Below are positions 1 through 4,536 of a DNA stretch of 7,680 bases, in pieces. A program made the translations under genes and the position numbers. Where the stretch lies: positions 1 through 7,680 of the forward strand of contig DNXU01000624.1 in assembly GCA_003505715.1 (NCBI GenBank). Reading direction: 5' to 3'. Each line of letters begins with the position of its first letter. Position 1 is the stretch's first letter. This DNA comes from Cyanobacteria bacterium UBA8803. GTDB lineage: Bacteria; Cyanobacteriota; Cyanobacteriia; Cyanobacteriales; Coleofasciculaceae. Below the pieces are notes generated by a model that was not told the DNA's origin, did no database searches, and saw only the letters and a program-made list of their open reading frames with translations.

Positions 1-84
1 TATTTTCGTTTTATCGAGTGGTTGAACCATAATCGGGACGTATTAGTGGCTTACAAAGCTAGTTTGGGATTTGTTTTGGCTTGA
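1..84 (+). CDS. C-terminal end of an unidentified protein (5' end outside window)
   Basis: Frame 1 is open from the first base and ends in TGA at 82-84, giving 27 residues. The composition looks like a genuine protein tail (begins YFRFIEWLNHNRD, ends SLGFVLA), with mixed aromatic, charged and hydrophobic residues. I do not recognise a family from so short a piece. It would converge with the minus-strand antitoxin-like gene ending at 193. No T-rich hairpin terminator follows it. The alternative is a chance open frame, since 28 codons is not statistically strong; the sequence to the left of the window would settle this. Confidence 0.45.
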   Translation, partial: YFRFIEWLNHNRDVLVAYKASLGFVLA

Positions 85-103
85 AATTTGTTTAAGTCCC
101 GAT
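32..103. repeat. 8-bp inverted repeat, ATCGGGAC / GTCCCGAT
   Basis: ATCGGGAC at 32-39 is matched exactly by its complement GTCCCGAT at 96-103, with 56 bases between. One arm lies inside the partial reading frame and the other just after its stop. The spacing is long for a terminator and no function can be assigned; it may be coincidental. Confidence 0.25.
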
Positions 104-146
104 AAGAAAAACTAATTTATACTGCCAAATGCTTACTAGGTCAGGA

Positions 147-173
147 ATTACCCATTACCCATTACCCATTACC
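147..173. repeat. Tandem heptamer repeat ATTACCC, about 3.9 copies
   Basis: Perfect ATTACCC units start at 147, 154 and 161, followed by a six-base partial unit at 168-173. Seven-base tandem repeats of this type are a known feature of cyanobacterial intergenic DNA (short tandemly repeated repetitive sequences). It sits between the stop of the antitoxin-like gene and the end of the convergent partial frame. Copy number is likely to vary between strains by slippage. Confidence 0.75.
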
Positions 174-192
174 AAAGGCTTTTCTGAGCCAC

Positions 193-453
193 TTAACCGA
201 CATTAGTCAACTTCTCAAATATCCCCCCCACTTCAGCATCAGTAGCAAAATCTCCAGCTTCTGCTTCTGCAATACCCTGGTGAATCTCTTTAAGTTGCCA
301 CTGGTGGATTTCCAGATACAGAGAAATGGCTTCATTAATGATGTAGCTCAGATTTCGCTCCATACTGGCAGCGAGTGCATCAAGGGCAACTCTCTTTTCG
401 TTATCGAGTCGAAATGTAACGTTATTTTTACTCATCTGATTACTACAAGCCAT
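193..453 (-). CDS. Ribbon-helix-helix (CopG/ParD-type) antitoxin-like DNA-binding protein
   Basis: The 86-residue product has the fold signature of ribbon-helix-helix regulators. A short N-terminal beta strand (NVTFRLDNEK, 11-20) is followed by helix A (RVALDALAASM, 21-31) and helix B after the turn (SYIINEAISLYLE, 36-48). The acidic C-terminal tail (HQGIAEAEAGDFATDAEV, 58-75) is of the kind that binds a RelE/ParE toxin in related antitoxins. Such proteins dimerise, bind palindromic operators and repress their own promoter. The start at 453 is preferred because AGGTGAG lies 8 bases upstream; the alternative Met-7 (435) matches the usual family start but has no ribosome binding site. No toxin gene follows in the 192 bases to the window edge, so it looks like an orphan. 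Family assignment is firm, cellular role is inferred. Confidence 0.85.
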   Translation of the reverse strand: MACSNQMSKNNVTFRLDNEKRVALDALAASMERNLSYIINEAISLYLEIHQWQLKEIHQGIAEAEAGDFATDAEVGGIFEKLTNVG

Positions 454-475
454 GAAACAGACTCACCTGCGCACC

Positions 476-481
476 ATTATG
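476..481 (-). promoter_or_regulatory. Possible -10 box (CATAAT) of the antitoxin-like gene
   Basis: Read on the minus strand, CATAAT lies about 22 bases before the start codon at 453 and abuts the palindrome at 481-502. A weak TGGCAA could serve as the -35 element at 17-bp spacing. The match is partial and is supported mainly by position. Confidence 0.3.
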
Positions 482-502
482 CAATATTTTGCAAGATATT
501 GC
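481..502. promoter_or_regulatory. Palindrome in antitoxin promoter, candidate autoregulatory operator
   Basis: GCAATAT (481-487) and ATATTGC (496-502) are perfect 7-bp inverted arms around TTTGCAAG, which itself contains the palindrome TTGCAA. It lies 28-49 bases upstream of the ribbon-helix-helix start codon and overlaps the likely promoter. Proteins of this family typically repress themselves by binding such sites. The operator role is inferred from position and symmetry only. Confidence 0.45.
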
Positions 503-532
503 CAGCTGAAGGGGTGAGGAGTAAGCAGAAAA

Positions 533-546
533 CTTGATAAATCAAG
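533..546 (-). terminator. Small hairpin with T-rich tail after the DUF4278 gene
   Basis: CTTGAT / ATCAAG are perfect 6-bp arms separated by AA. In RNA this is a 5-bp stem with a four-base loop. On the minus strand the stem is followed by TTTTC, and it lies about 60 bases beyond the DUF4278 stop codon. The stem is short and AT-rich, so it is at best a weak terminator. Confidence 0.3.
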
Positions 547-608
547 CTTTCTAATTCTACTTGGTGGGGAAGACGCCTATGGCAGATTGGATGATATCGG
601 AAAGGATA

Positions 609-791
609 TTATTCAACAATACAAGGAATACCGCGATATCTTAAAGTCAAGTTTGGTTTTTGAGGCGATAGGTTAACTGGCCGACGAACTCTGTAATTGA
701 CACCCATAAACCTGGCATTAAGGGAAGTTTCAACTGTTTCCACGGTATGGGGGATATGTTCGTAGAATGCGCCGCGATAAGAGAGTTGCAT
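609..791 (-). CDS. DUF4278 domain-containing small protein
   Basis: This 60-residue protein matches the cyanobacterial DUF4278 pattern. It has an N-terminal LSYRG (3-7), a central ARFMGVNYRVRRP block (26-38) and a second YRG near the end (LTLRYRGIPC, 48-57). The usual family length is similarly short, so this is probably complete. The biochemical role of the family is not known. There is no signal peptide or membrane segment. The start is supported by AGGAAG seven bases upstream. The upstream region is unusual: the Shine-Dalgarno lies in one arm of a 10-bp inverted repeat (800-809 with 859-868), and a 22-bp tandem array follows (861-970). Together they suggest regulated expression, though this is inference. 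Family membership is recalled from pattern, not searched. Confidence 0.8.
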   Translation of the reverse strand: MQLSYRGAFYEHIPHTVETVETSLNARFMGVNYRVRRPVNLSPQKPNLTLRYRGIPCIVE

Positions 792-799
792 AAATGTGC

Positions 800-868
800 T
801 TCCTGGATTCCTTACACTTTTAATAGTCAGGGATTAACCCGCTCCATTAAGTGCGCTAAATCCAGGAA
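800..868 (-). promoter_or_regulatory. 10-bp inverted repeat that could sequester the DUF4278 ribosome binding site
   Basis: TTCCTGGATT at 800-809 is exactly complementary to AATCCAGGAA at 859-868, with 49 bases between. On the minus strand the downstream arm contains the AGGAA of the Shine-Dalgarno for the gene starting at 791. If transcription begins upstream of 868, the RNA could fold to hide the ribosome binding site. The mRNA start is unknown, so the folding role is inferred. Confidence 0.45.
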
Positions 869-970
869 ATTGGTGATTTTACTCTAGATAAAGAGTGATG
901 CATCTCTAGAAAACTAGTGATGTTTATCTAGATAAATGGTGATTCAGCTCCACACAAGTTATGACTCATA
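861..970. repeat. Five-unit tandem array of 22-bp iteron-like repeats
   Basis: Units begin at 861, 883, 905, 927 and 949 with an exact 22-base period. The three middle units start with the palindrome TCTAGA, followed by an A-rich stretch and then GTGAT at the same offset. The first unit has TCCAGG and the last (TCCACA) is degenerate, matching the 927 unit at 14 of 22 positions. The period is not a multiple of three, arguing against a coding repeat, and is close to two helical turns, so the palindromes face the same side of the DNA. The array lies between the P-domain stop (1003) and the DUF4278 start (791), that is, upstream of the latter. A bound dimeric regulator is one possible explanation. 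Confidence 0.8.
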
Positions 971-1002
971 TCACAGCTAAACGTCCCGGTATGGTTTTAT
1001 CA

Positions 1003-1527
1003 TCATTGCAGGTCTAGTTTCCAAGATCCCAATGTACCAGAGTCACCAATAGCACAATCGTTAATAGTAAGCCGCCACGTACCTGCTGCTGATAGACCGA
1101 AAAACGCTCTTAAGGAATCACTAGAGGTGTAGTCTCCACTGGGAATGACGGCATTACGATCGGCGATCGCGTCAAAAGCACAACTGTTGCGATCGTTAAA
1201 GCTGTAATTGCCATCAAGATTGCTGCTATACCCACTAGCAGAGAACTGGGGTTGACCGGGTCGCTTGAACAGATCGACAACCGTTTCCGTCTCCAAGTGA
1301 CGCAACTGTACGACTAGGTCACCAACCCAAGTATGGACGAATTCATAAAGCGTTACAGTTACCTCAGTGAGCCTGAAGTTATCGGTAACGATAATGTCAT
1401 CCTGAAAACTATCCCGGCCATCAGGGATATCGCCACCACGACCATAAAAGGTTTTTAGACAAGTGGTTATTGTTTCTGTCGCAATACTGACCGCTATGTT
1501 TTGTTTGTTTGAGATTAGTTGAGTCAT
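1003..1527 (-). CDS. Stand-alone proprotein convertase P-domain (P/Homo B) protein
   Basis: The 174-residue product carries a P/Homo B domain, the beta-sandwich that normally follows the subtilisin-like catalytic domain in proprotein convertases. Visible hallmarks are HTWVGDLVVQL (65-75), the NYSFND stretch (107-112), IPSGDY (128-133), and the C-terminal block ending GTWRLTINDCAIGDSGTLG (149-167) then SWKLDL. The domain ends at the C-terminus. No protease domain (no D/H/S catalytic motifs), no signal peptide and no PEP-CTERM anchor are visible. The 60-odd residues at the N-terminus hold a Gly/Asp-rich stretch (GRGGDIPDGRDSFQDD, 29-44). AGGAA lies about 11 bases ahead of the start, and an in-frame stop just upstream excludes a longer form. 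It probably acts as a binding or folding module; cellular location and partner cannot be told. Confidence 0.85.
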   Translation of the reverse strand: MTQLISNKQNIAVSIATETITTCLKTFYGRGGDIPDGRDSFQDDIIVTDNFRLTEVTVTLYEFVHTWVGDLVVQLRHLETETVVDLFKRPGQPQFSASGYSSNLDGNYSFNDRNSCAFDAIADRNAVIPSGDYTSSDSLRAFFGLSAAGTWRLTINDCAIGDSGTLGSWKLDLQ

Positions 1528-1568
1528 AACTTAATTGTTCCTGAAAAAAATATTTTGTTGACAGTTTG

Positions 1569-1652
1569 CTAATTTAAAGGGCAATAACCTTCGCTCAATG
1601 CCATGAAACCAAAGCCTTCGGCCACCTTAATAGCCATAATGCTGCCCTTCAT
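1569..1652 (-). CDS. Possible 27-residue peptide upstream of the P-domain gene
   Basis: A minus-strand frame runs from ATG at 1652 to TAG and encodes a small peptide with the core KVAEGFGFMALSEGYCPLN. A second in-frame ATG gives a 22-residue version with GAAGG eight bases ahead, which is the better start. The frame ends 41 bases before the P-domain start codon, on the same strand. The Gly-rich, Cys- and Pro-containing tail does not match any family I can name. It could be a leader peptide or a chance frame; the length alone gives no statistical support. Confidence 0.25.
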   Translation of the reverse strand: MKGSIMAIKVAEGFGFMALSEGYCPLN

Positions 1653-1670
1653 TTTTTTCGATAGAATTGT

Positions 1671-1706
1671 TGGCAGTGTTGAGGTATTACACCCTTGCCA
1701 CTGCCA
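1671..1706. repeat. Hairpin TGGCAGTG / CACTGCCA
   Basis: Perfect 8-bp arms at 1671-1678 and 1699-1706 enclose a 20-base loop. A direct copy of GCCACTGCC occurs at 1697-1705 and again at 1729-1737, so the left arm could pair with either. On the minus strand this structure lies just upstream of the possible peptide frame. Function unknown. Confidence 0.4.
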
Positions 1707-1792
1707 GATTCTCTACCGCTAATCTGCTGCCACTGCCCACTTCCTACCTTTAACCTAGATATTTCTCTCGTGAAAAGAGATGGATCGTGGTC

Positions 1793-1811
1793 AGCAATAA
1801 TAATTATTGCT
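1793..1811. repeat. Compact hairpin AGCAATAA-TAA-TTATTGCT
   Basis: Perfect 8-bp arms surround a three-base loop. On the plus strand it is followed by TTGG rather than a T run, so it is not a convincing terminator. It could be a regulator binding site or part of a non-coding RNA. Confidence 0.4.
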
Positions 1812-1845
1812 TTGGTTAAGTTTTCCAAACTTTATGCCTTGGCAA

Positions 1846-1871
1846 CTGAGTATTTTTACTGAAATACTTGG
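1846..1871. repeat. Hairpin with 10-bp stem, core AGTATTT / AAATACT
   Basis: The core arms at 1849-1855 and 1862-1868 are perfect and enclose TTACTG. Two G-T pairs and one C-G pair extend the stem outward to 1846 and 1871. It sits about 35 bases after the hairpin at 1793-1811. No adjacent gene explains it as a terminator. Confidence 0.4.
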
Positions 1872-1970
1872 CAGTAGTTATATATACATTTTTGTCAGTA
1901 ATACAGACGTAATAAGTTCTCCCCAAAGTAATAAATCTTTCGACAAAGCTTAGCTCACTGCAACCCAAGT

Positions 1971-2002
1971 AACCATCTACCTTGAGGTGTAGGGAGATGG
2001 TT
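1971..2002. repeat. Hairpin AACCATCT / AGATGGTT
   Basis: Perfect 8-bp arms (1971-1978 and 1995-2002) enclose a 16-base loop that contains a smaller ACC/GGT pairing. Immediately after it, TGTAATAC is repeated twice in tandem (2007-2022). It has the look of a small repetitive extragenic palindrome, but copy number elsewhere is unknown. Confidence 0.4.
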
Positions 2003-2067
2003 TAGTTGTAATACTGTAATACAGCGAAAAGGGGGCTGAAGGATGAGGGATGGGTGATAAGGGAGTG

Positions 2068-2128
2068 ATATCATGTCCGCTAGCATCTTTCCTTCTATAA
2101 AAAGGTTCGTAGTAACCGGACACGATAT
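2068..2128. mobile_element. MITE-like 61-bp palindromic element
   Basis: Arms ATATCATGTCCG (2068-2079) and CGGACACGATAT (2117-2128) are inverted repeats with 11 of 12 positions paired. TAAGGGA occurs directly on both sides (2058-2064 and 2128-2134), resembling a target duplication, although the right copy overlaps the arm by one base. There is no internal coding capacity. The structure suits a non-autonomous palindromic element, but the G/A-rich flanks could produce the direct repeat by chance. Confidence 0.4.
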
Positions 2129-2137
2129 AAGGGATGA

Positions 2138-2180
2138 GGGGTGTGGGGTGTTGGCCAATTTTCCCTACACCCTACACCCT
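2138..2180. repeat. CCCTACA heptad repeat forming a 14-bp hairpin
   Basis: GGGTGTGGGGTGT (2139-2151) pairs with ACACCCTACACCC (2167-2179) with a single G-T wobble; one more G-T pair extends it to 2138 and 2180. The right arm consists of CCCTACA heptads (2163-2181, about 2.7 copies) and the left arm of their degenerate complement. The loop contains the palindrome TTGGCCAA. It lies 30 bases beyond the stop of the minus-strand gene at 2210, so it may help end transcription, but no T tail follows on that strand. Confidence 0.6.
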
Positions 2181-2209
2181 ATCTCCTTATTAAACTTTTG
2201 GAGTGTCAC

Positions 2210-2395
2210 TCAATCCTCAATCTGAATCTCCCCTTTCCAAACTTTCTCTTGGAGAGTTCTGAGCAGCTCGCACTCTTCAGTGGTTACCTTTTTATCGGCA
2301 TAGACAGCATTCATAATCTGCTCTCGCTCATCACGGGAGAGCTTGCCATCTGCTAAGGCACGATCGACCATAGCTTTAATTTTTGTGAATTCCAT
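2210..2395 (-). CDS. Small acidic helical protein of unknown function
   Basis: The 61-residue product is predicted all-helical and carries two similar half-motifs, ADGKLSRDEREQI (15-27) and ADKKVTTEECELL (33-45). Each has an Ala-Asp-x-Lys turn leading into a Glu-rich helix, so the protein looks like an internal duplication of a helix-turn-helix hairpin. This resembles the small helical repeats of TerB-like or EF-hand-like proteins, but the Asp spacing does not make a complete calcium loop and I would not assign either. The end (QEKVWKGEIQIED, 49-61) may be a conserved tail. No membrane segment or signal is present, and no clear Shine-Dalgarno precedes the start at 2395. A chance frame is unlikely given the duplicated motif. 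Confidence 0.65.
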   Translation of the reverse strand: MEFTKIKAMVDRALADGKLSRDEREQIMNAVYADKKVTTEECELLRTLQEKVWKGEIQIED

Positions 2396-2452
2396 ATAGA
2401 TGACTAGGTCACTAAATACTTAATTAATCGATGCTATTAATAATTTAATCCT

Positions 2453-2499
2453 CAATAAGCATTGGTGTGGCAATTTTTTAGGTTTTTATAGGCTTATTG
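2453..2499. repeat. 8-bp inverted repeat CAATAAGC / GCTTATTG
   Basis: The arms (2453-2460 and 2492-2499) are perfect and 31 bases apart, in the AT-rich gap between the two small minus-strand genes. It could be an operator upstream of the gene starting at 2395, or chance. Confidence 0.3.
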
Positions 2500-2616
2500 T
2501 GAAGAATCGCTAATCCGAAAATAGGGATGAACCATGAGGAGGAGAATCATTTTCATTTCTTCTTAATCTAACCTAGGTATAAATTAAGAACGGTTACATA
2601 TCGTAACTCAAATTCT

Positions 2617-2820
2617 TCAATACTTTCTAACTACGAAGGAATCATCCCCTTGGTGAGACTCCCTTAACTCCTGAGCTTTCTTTATGGCTGCTGGGAAATT
2701 GGGATAGGGGCCTGCCCATAGATATGCCTTAACCAACTCATCCTCTCCGGCTAGCGAACCATAAACTATATAATAAACACCATAAAGCTCGTTAGTATCT
2801 CCCATAATTTTAGTTAGCAT
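2617..2820 (-). CDS. Small hypothetical protein
   Basis: A 67-residue protein with no family I can name. It starts with a Tyr-rich stretch (LYGVYYIVYGSL, 12-23), followed by an acidic turn (AGEDELVKAY, 24-33), an aromatic Pro-rich segment (LWAGPYPNFP, 34-43) and a charged helix (AAIKKAQELRESHQGDD, 44-60), ending SFVVRKY. The alternating strand/helix pattern and lack of low complexity suggest a folded soluble domain. The start at 2820 is supported by GGGAG eight bases upstream; Met-6 has no such site. It is divergent from the methylglyoxal synthase fusion gene, with 274 bases between, and shares strand with the other small minus-strand genes. Confidence 0.65.
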   Translation of the reverse strand: MLTKIMGDTNELYGVYYIVYGSLAGEDELVKAYLWAGPYPNFPAAIKKAQELRESHQGDDSFVVRKY

Positions 2821-2919
2821 GGACGTTTCTCCCTGATTGGACTAACCAACAAGATTAAATCCTAGTTTGGCTATAAAAAATAGTTTCTTTAAGTTATTCA
2901 TTAGTACCAAGCCAGCTAA

Positions 2920-3066
2920 ATTTTCACTTCAGTAGATGGCATCACCCTACCGGATGATTTGGGTAAATTATTCAAGGGTGTATCTAATGAAGATAAGCTA
3001 TAAACTGAATTGCATAGGGAAGACAGCCCAGAAATTGCCGATCCCAATAGCGCTGAGTCCCCTTAA
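2920..3066 (+). pseudogene. Decayed C-terminal fragment with one in-frame stop
   Basis: A plus-strand frame starting after a stop at 2917 reads IFTSVDGITLPDDLGKLFKG and on to SNEDKL, meets TAA at 3001, then continues in the same frame as TELHREDSPEIADPNSAESP to a stop at 3064. Both halves have protein-like composition and there is no start codon, so this looks like the remains of a gene tail interrupted by a nonsense change. TATAAA at 2999-3004, over the stop, may now serve as a -10 element for the gene at 3095. The parent gene is not recognised. Confidence 0.35.
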
Positions 3067-3094
3067 ACTAAGGTGAGGATTTTATAGGTCAATC

Positions 3095-4405
3095 ATGTTC
3101 CCAACTATTGCCCTAATTGCCCACGATCGCGAAAAAGAGGCGATCGCGAACTTTGCCAAGCAACACGCCTCCATCCTCTCGCGTTACAAGTTGATTGCCA
3201 CCGGAACTACCGGACAACGCATTCAACAAGCCACTAACTTAAAGATCGAGCCGATGTTGTCTGGCCCGATGGGGGGAGATGCCCAGATTGCGGCTGAAGT
3301 AGCTGGAGGTAAGGTAATTGCTGTCATCTTCCTGATCGATCCCCTCTACGCACAACCCCATGAACCCGATATCCAGGCACTTCTGCGGATCTGCAACGTT
3401 CACAACGTCCCTCTTGCTACTAATCTCGCTACCGCCGAGGCAATTGTAGCCAGGTTAGTTCAAAACCGTCTGGCTTACCTGATTTTTAACCCAGTTTCAG
3501 GTCAAGGCAATCCCGATCAGGAGCTAGCCTTAATTCAGGAACTGTTAGAACCCAAAATTCACCTATATATTCACTTGACCACCCCAGATACAAATCCCGC
3601 AGAGTTAGTTCAACAAGCGATCGCCATCGGGGTAGATCTGATTATCGCTTCTGGTGGGGACGGTACAGTCTCAGCCGTAGCGGGAGCTGCGATCGGCAGT
3701 GGGATACCCTTAGGGGTAATTTCTAGGGGAACCGCTAATGCCTTTGCCTCTGCTTTGGGAATTCCCACCAATATCCGGCAAGCCTGCGAACTGATTTTAG
3801 CCGGGGCAACCCGTGTAGTGGATGCTGCCCGTTGCAATCAGGTGCCCATGATTTTACTCGCTGGTATTGGTTTTGAAGCGGAAATGGTTGAACGAGCCAA
3901 TCGAGAGGCGAAAAACCGCTTGGGAGCGCTAGCCTATATCCTAGCTGGGATGCAGCAACTCAACGAACACCAGGTTTTTGATGCAGAAATTGAGGTTGAA
4001 GGCGTTCTCAATACGTTCCAGGCTGGAGCTATTACCATTGCCAATGCTGCACCAGCTACCTCAGTTTTAGCCCAAGGCATGGGGGAAGTGATCCCTAATG
4101 ATGGTTTGTTGGAAGTAACCATTGCCACCCAAAATACCAAGATAGAAGCCATTAATGCTCTGGTTGACCTTCTAGGTGCAGCTCTGATGAGGTCTGCTGC
4201 TCGCCGCGAGGATACTATCTGTTTGCGAACTCAGCGGCTTAAGGTGGTTACTAACCCACCCCAAAAGGTTGTAGTTGACGGTGAAATTATTGGCACTACT
4301 CCTGTTGAAATTGAATGTATTCCTCAAGGATTAACGGTAATTGCCCCTGTAGTATCGCCTGCGATCGTGGCTGAAACGCCTGTGGTTGAGGTTGTTAATG
4401 GTTGA
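3095..4405 (+). CDS. mgsA: Methylglyoxal synthase / diacylglycerol kinase-family fusion protein
   Basis: This 436-residue protein joins two enzymes. Residues 1-125 are a methylglyoxal synthase (dihydroxyacetone phosphate to methylglyoxal plus phosphate), with AHD (9-11), GTTG (37-40), SGPMGGD (56-62), IDPL (81-84) and PHEPD (88-92). These align with the E. coli enzyme at a constant offset of nine, keeping the equivalents of its catalytic Asp71 (D62), Asp91 (D82), His98 (H89) and Asp101 (D92). Residues 127-420 are a diacylglycerol/lipid kinase catalytic domain of the YegS/BmrU type, with NPVSGQGNP (132-140), GGDGT (187-191), RGTANAFA (211-218), GIGFEAEMV (257-265) and VDGE (394-397). The fusion occurs in other cyanobacteria. 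An AGG lies six bases before the start, and AGGTGAGGA lies further up. Lipid substrate and any coupling between the domains are unknown. Confidence 0.93.
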   Translation: MFPTIALIAHDREKEAIANFAKQHASILSRYKLIATGTTGQRIQQATNLKIEPMLSGPMGGDAQIAAEVAGGKVIAVIFLIDPLYAQPHEPDIQALLRICNVHNVPLATNLATAEAIVARLVQNRLAYLIFNPVSGQGNPDQELALIQELLEPKIHLYIHLTTPDTNPAELVQQAIAIGVDLIIASGGDGTVSAVAGAAIGSGIPLGVISRGTANAFASALGIPTNIRQACELILAGATRVVDAARCNQVPMILLAGIGFEAEMVERANREAKNRLGALAYILAGMQQLNEHQVFDAEIEVEGVLNTFQAGAITIANAAPATSVLAQGMGEVIPNDGLLEVTIATQNTKIEAINALVDLLGAALMRSAARREDTICLRTQRLKVVTNPPQKVVVDGEIIGTTPVEIECIPQGLTVIAPVVSPAIVAETPVVEVVNG

Positions 4406-4442
4406 TGGTTGATTGTATTAGAAATTATTCCTCTTCTGTCAC

Positions 4443-4460
4443 TTGGGGACAATTCTCCAA
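4443..4460 (+). terminator. Weak hairpin after the methylglyoxal synthase fusion gene
   Basis: TTGGGGA pairs with TCTCCAA (one G-T pair) around a CAAT loop, 38 bases after the stop codon, and is followed by ATTT. The 7-bp stem and short T stretch make it a poor terminator, so partial read-through into the next gene is likely. Confidence 0.3.
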
Positions 4461-4536
4461 ATTTACGTTGTTTGAGTACATCAAAAAATTAAGGTTTTAC
4501 CCAAGTTTGATAGAAGAGGGATCGGAGGGTAGGAGT

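Larger units (their letters stand above)
1528..2209. other. 682-bp region without a confident gene
   Basis: This is the longest gene desert in the window. It contains a possible peptide frame (1569-1652), a TGGCAGTG hairpin (1671-1706), a TAA-loop hairpin (1793-1811), a 10-bp hairpin (1846-1871), a hairpin with AACCATCT arms (1971-2002), a double TGTAATAC repeat (2007-2022), a MITE-like palindrome (2068-2128) and a heptad-repeat hairpin (2138-2180). The density of inverted repeats suggests repeat-derived or non-coding RNA sequence rather than protein coding. Confidence 0.6.

Noticed and set aside
517..676. Plus-strand open stretch containing DAYGRLDDIGKDIIQQYKEY
   Set aside because: It is protein-like, but it has no start codon or ribosome binding site and runs antisense to the DUF4278 gene over its last half. 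It could be a relic or chance complement of a real gene.
861..970. CRISPR array interpretation of the 22-bp repeats
   Set aside because: The units are contiguous with no unique spacers between them, and they are too short and divergent for CRISPR repeats.
1955..2158. 67-codon minus-strand frame
   Set aside because: It is rich in Pro and Leu because it crosses the palindromic element and the G/A-rich repeats, has no ribosome binding site and resembles no family.
2141..2356. 71-codon plus-strand frame
   Set aside because: It is the complement of the small helical protein gene at 2210-2395 and of the heptad repeat, with no coding character of its own.
4402..4536. N-terminal extension of the DUF4870 protein by 45 residues
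   Set aside because: It relies on a TTG start overlapping the previous gene, while ATG at 4537 has a strong GGAGGG site and matches the family start.
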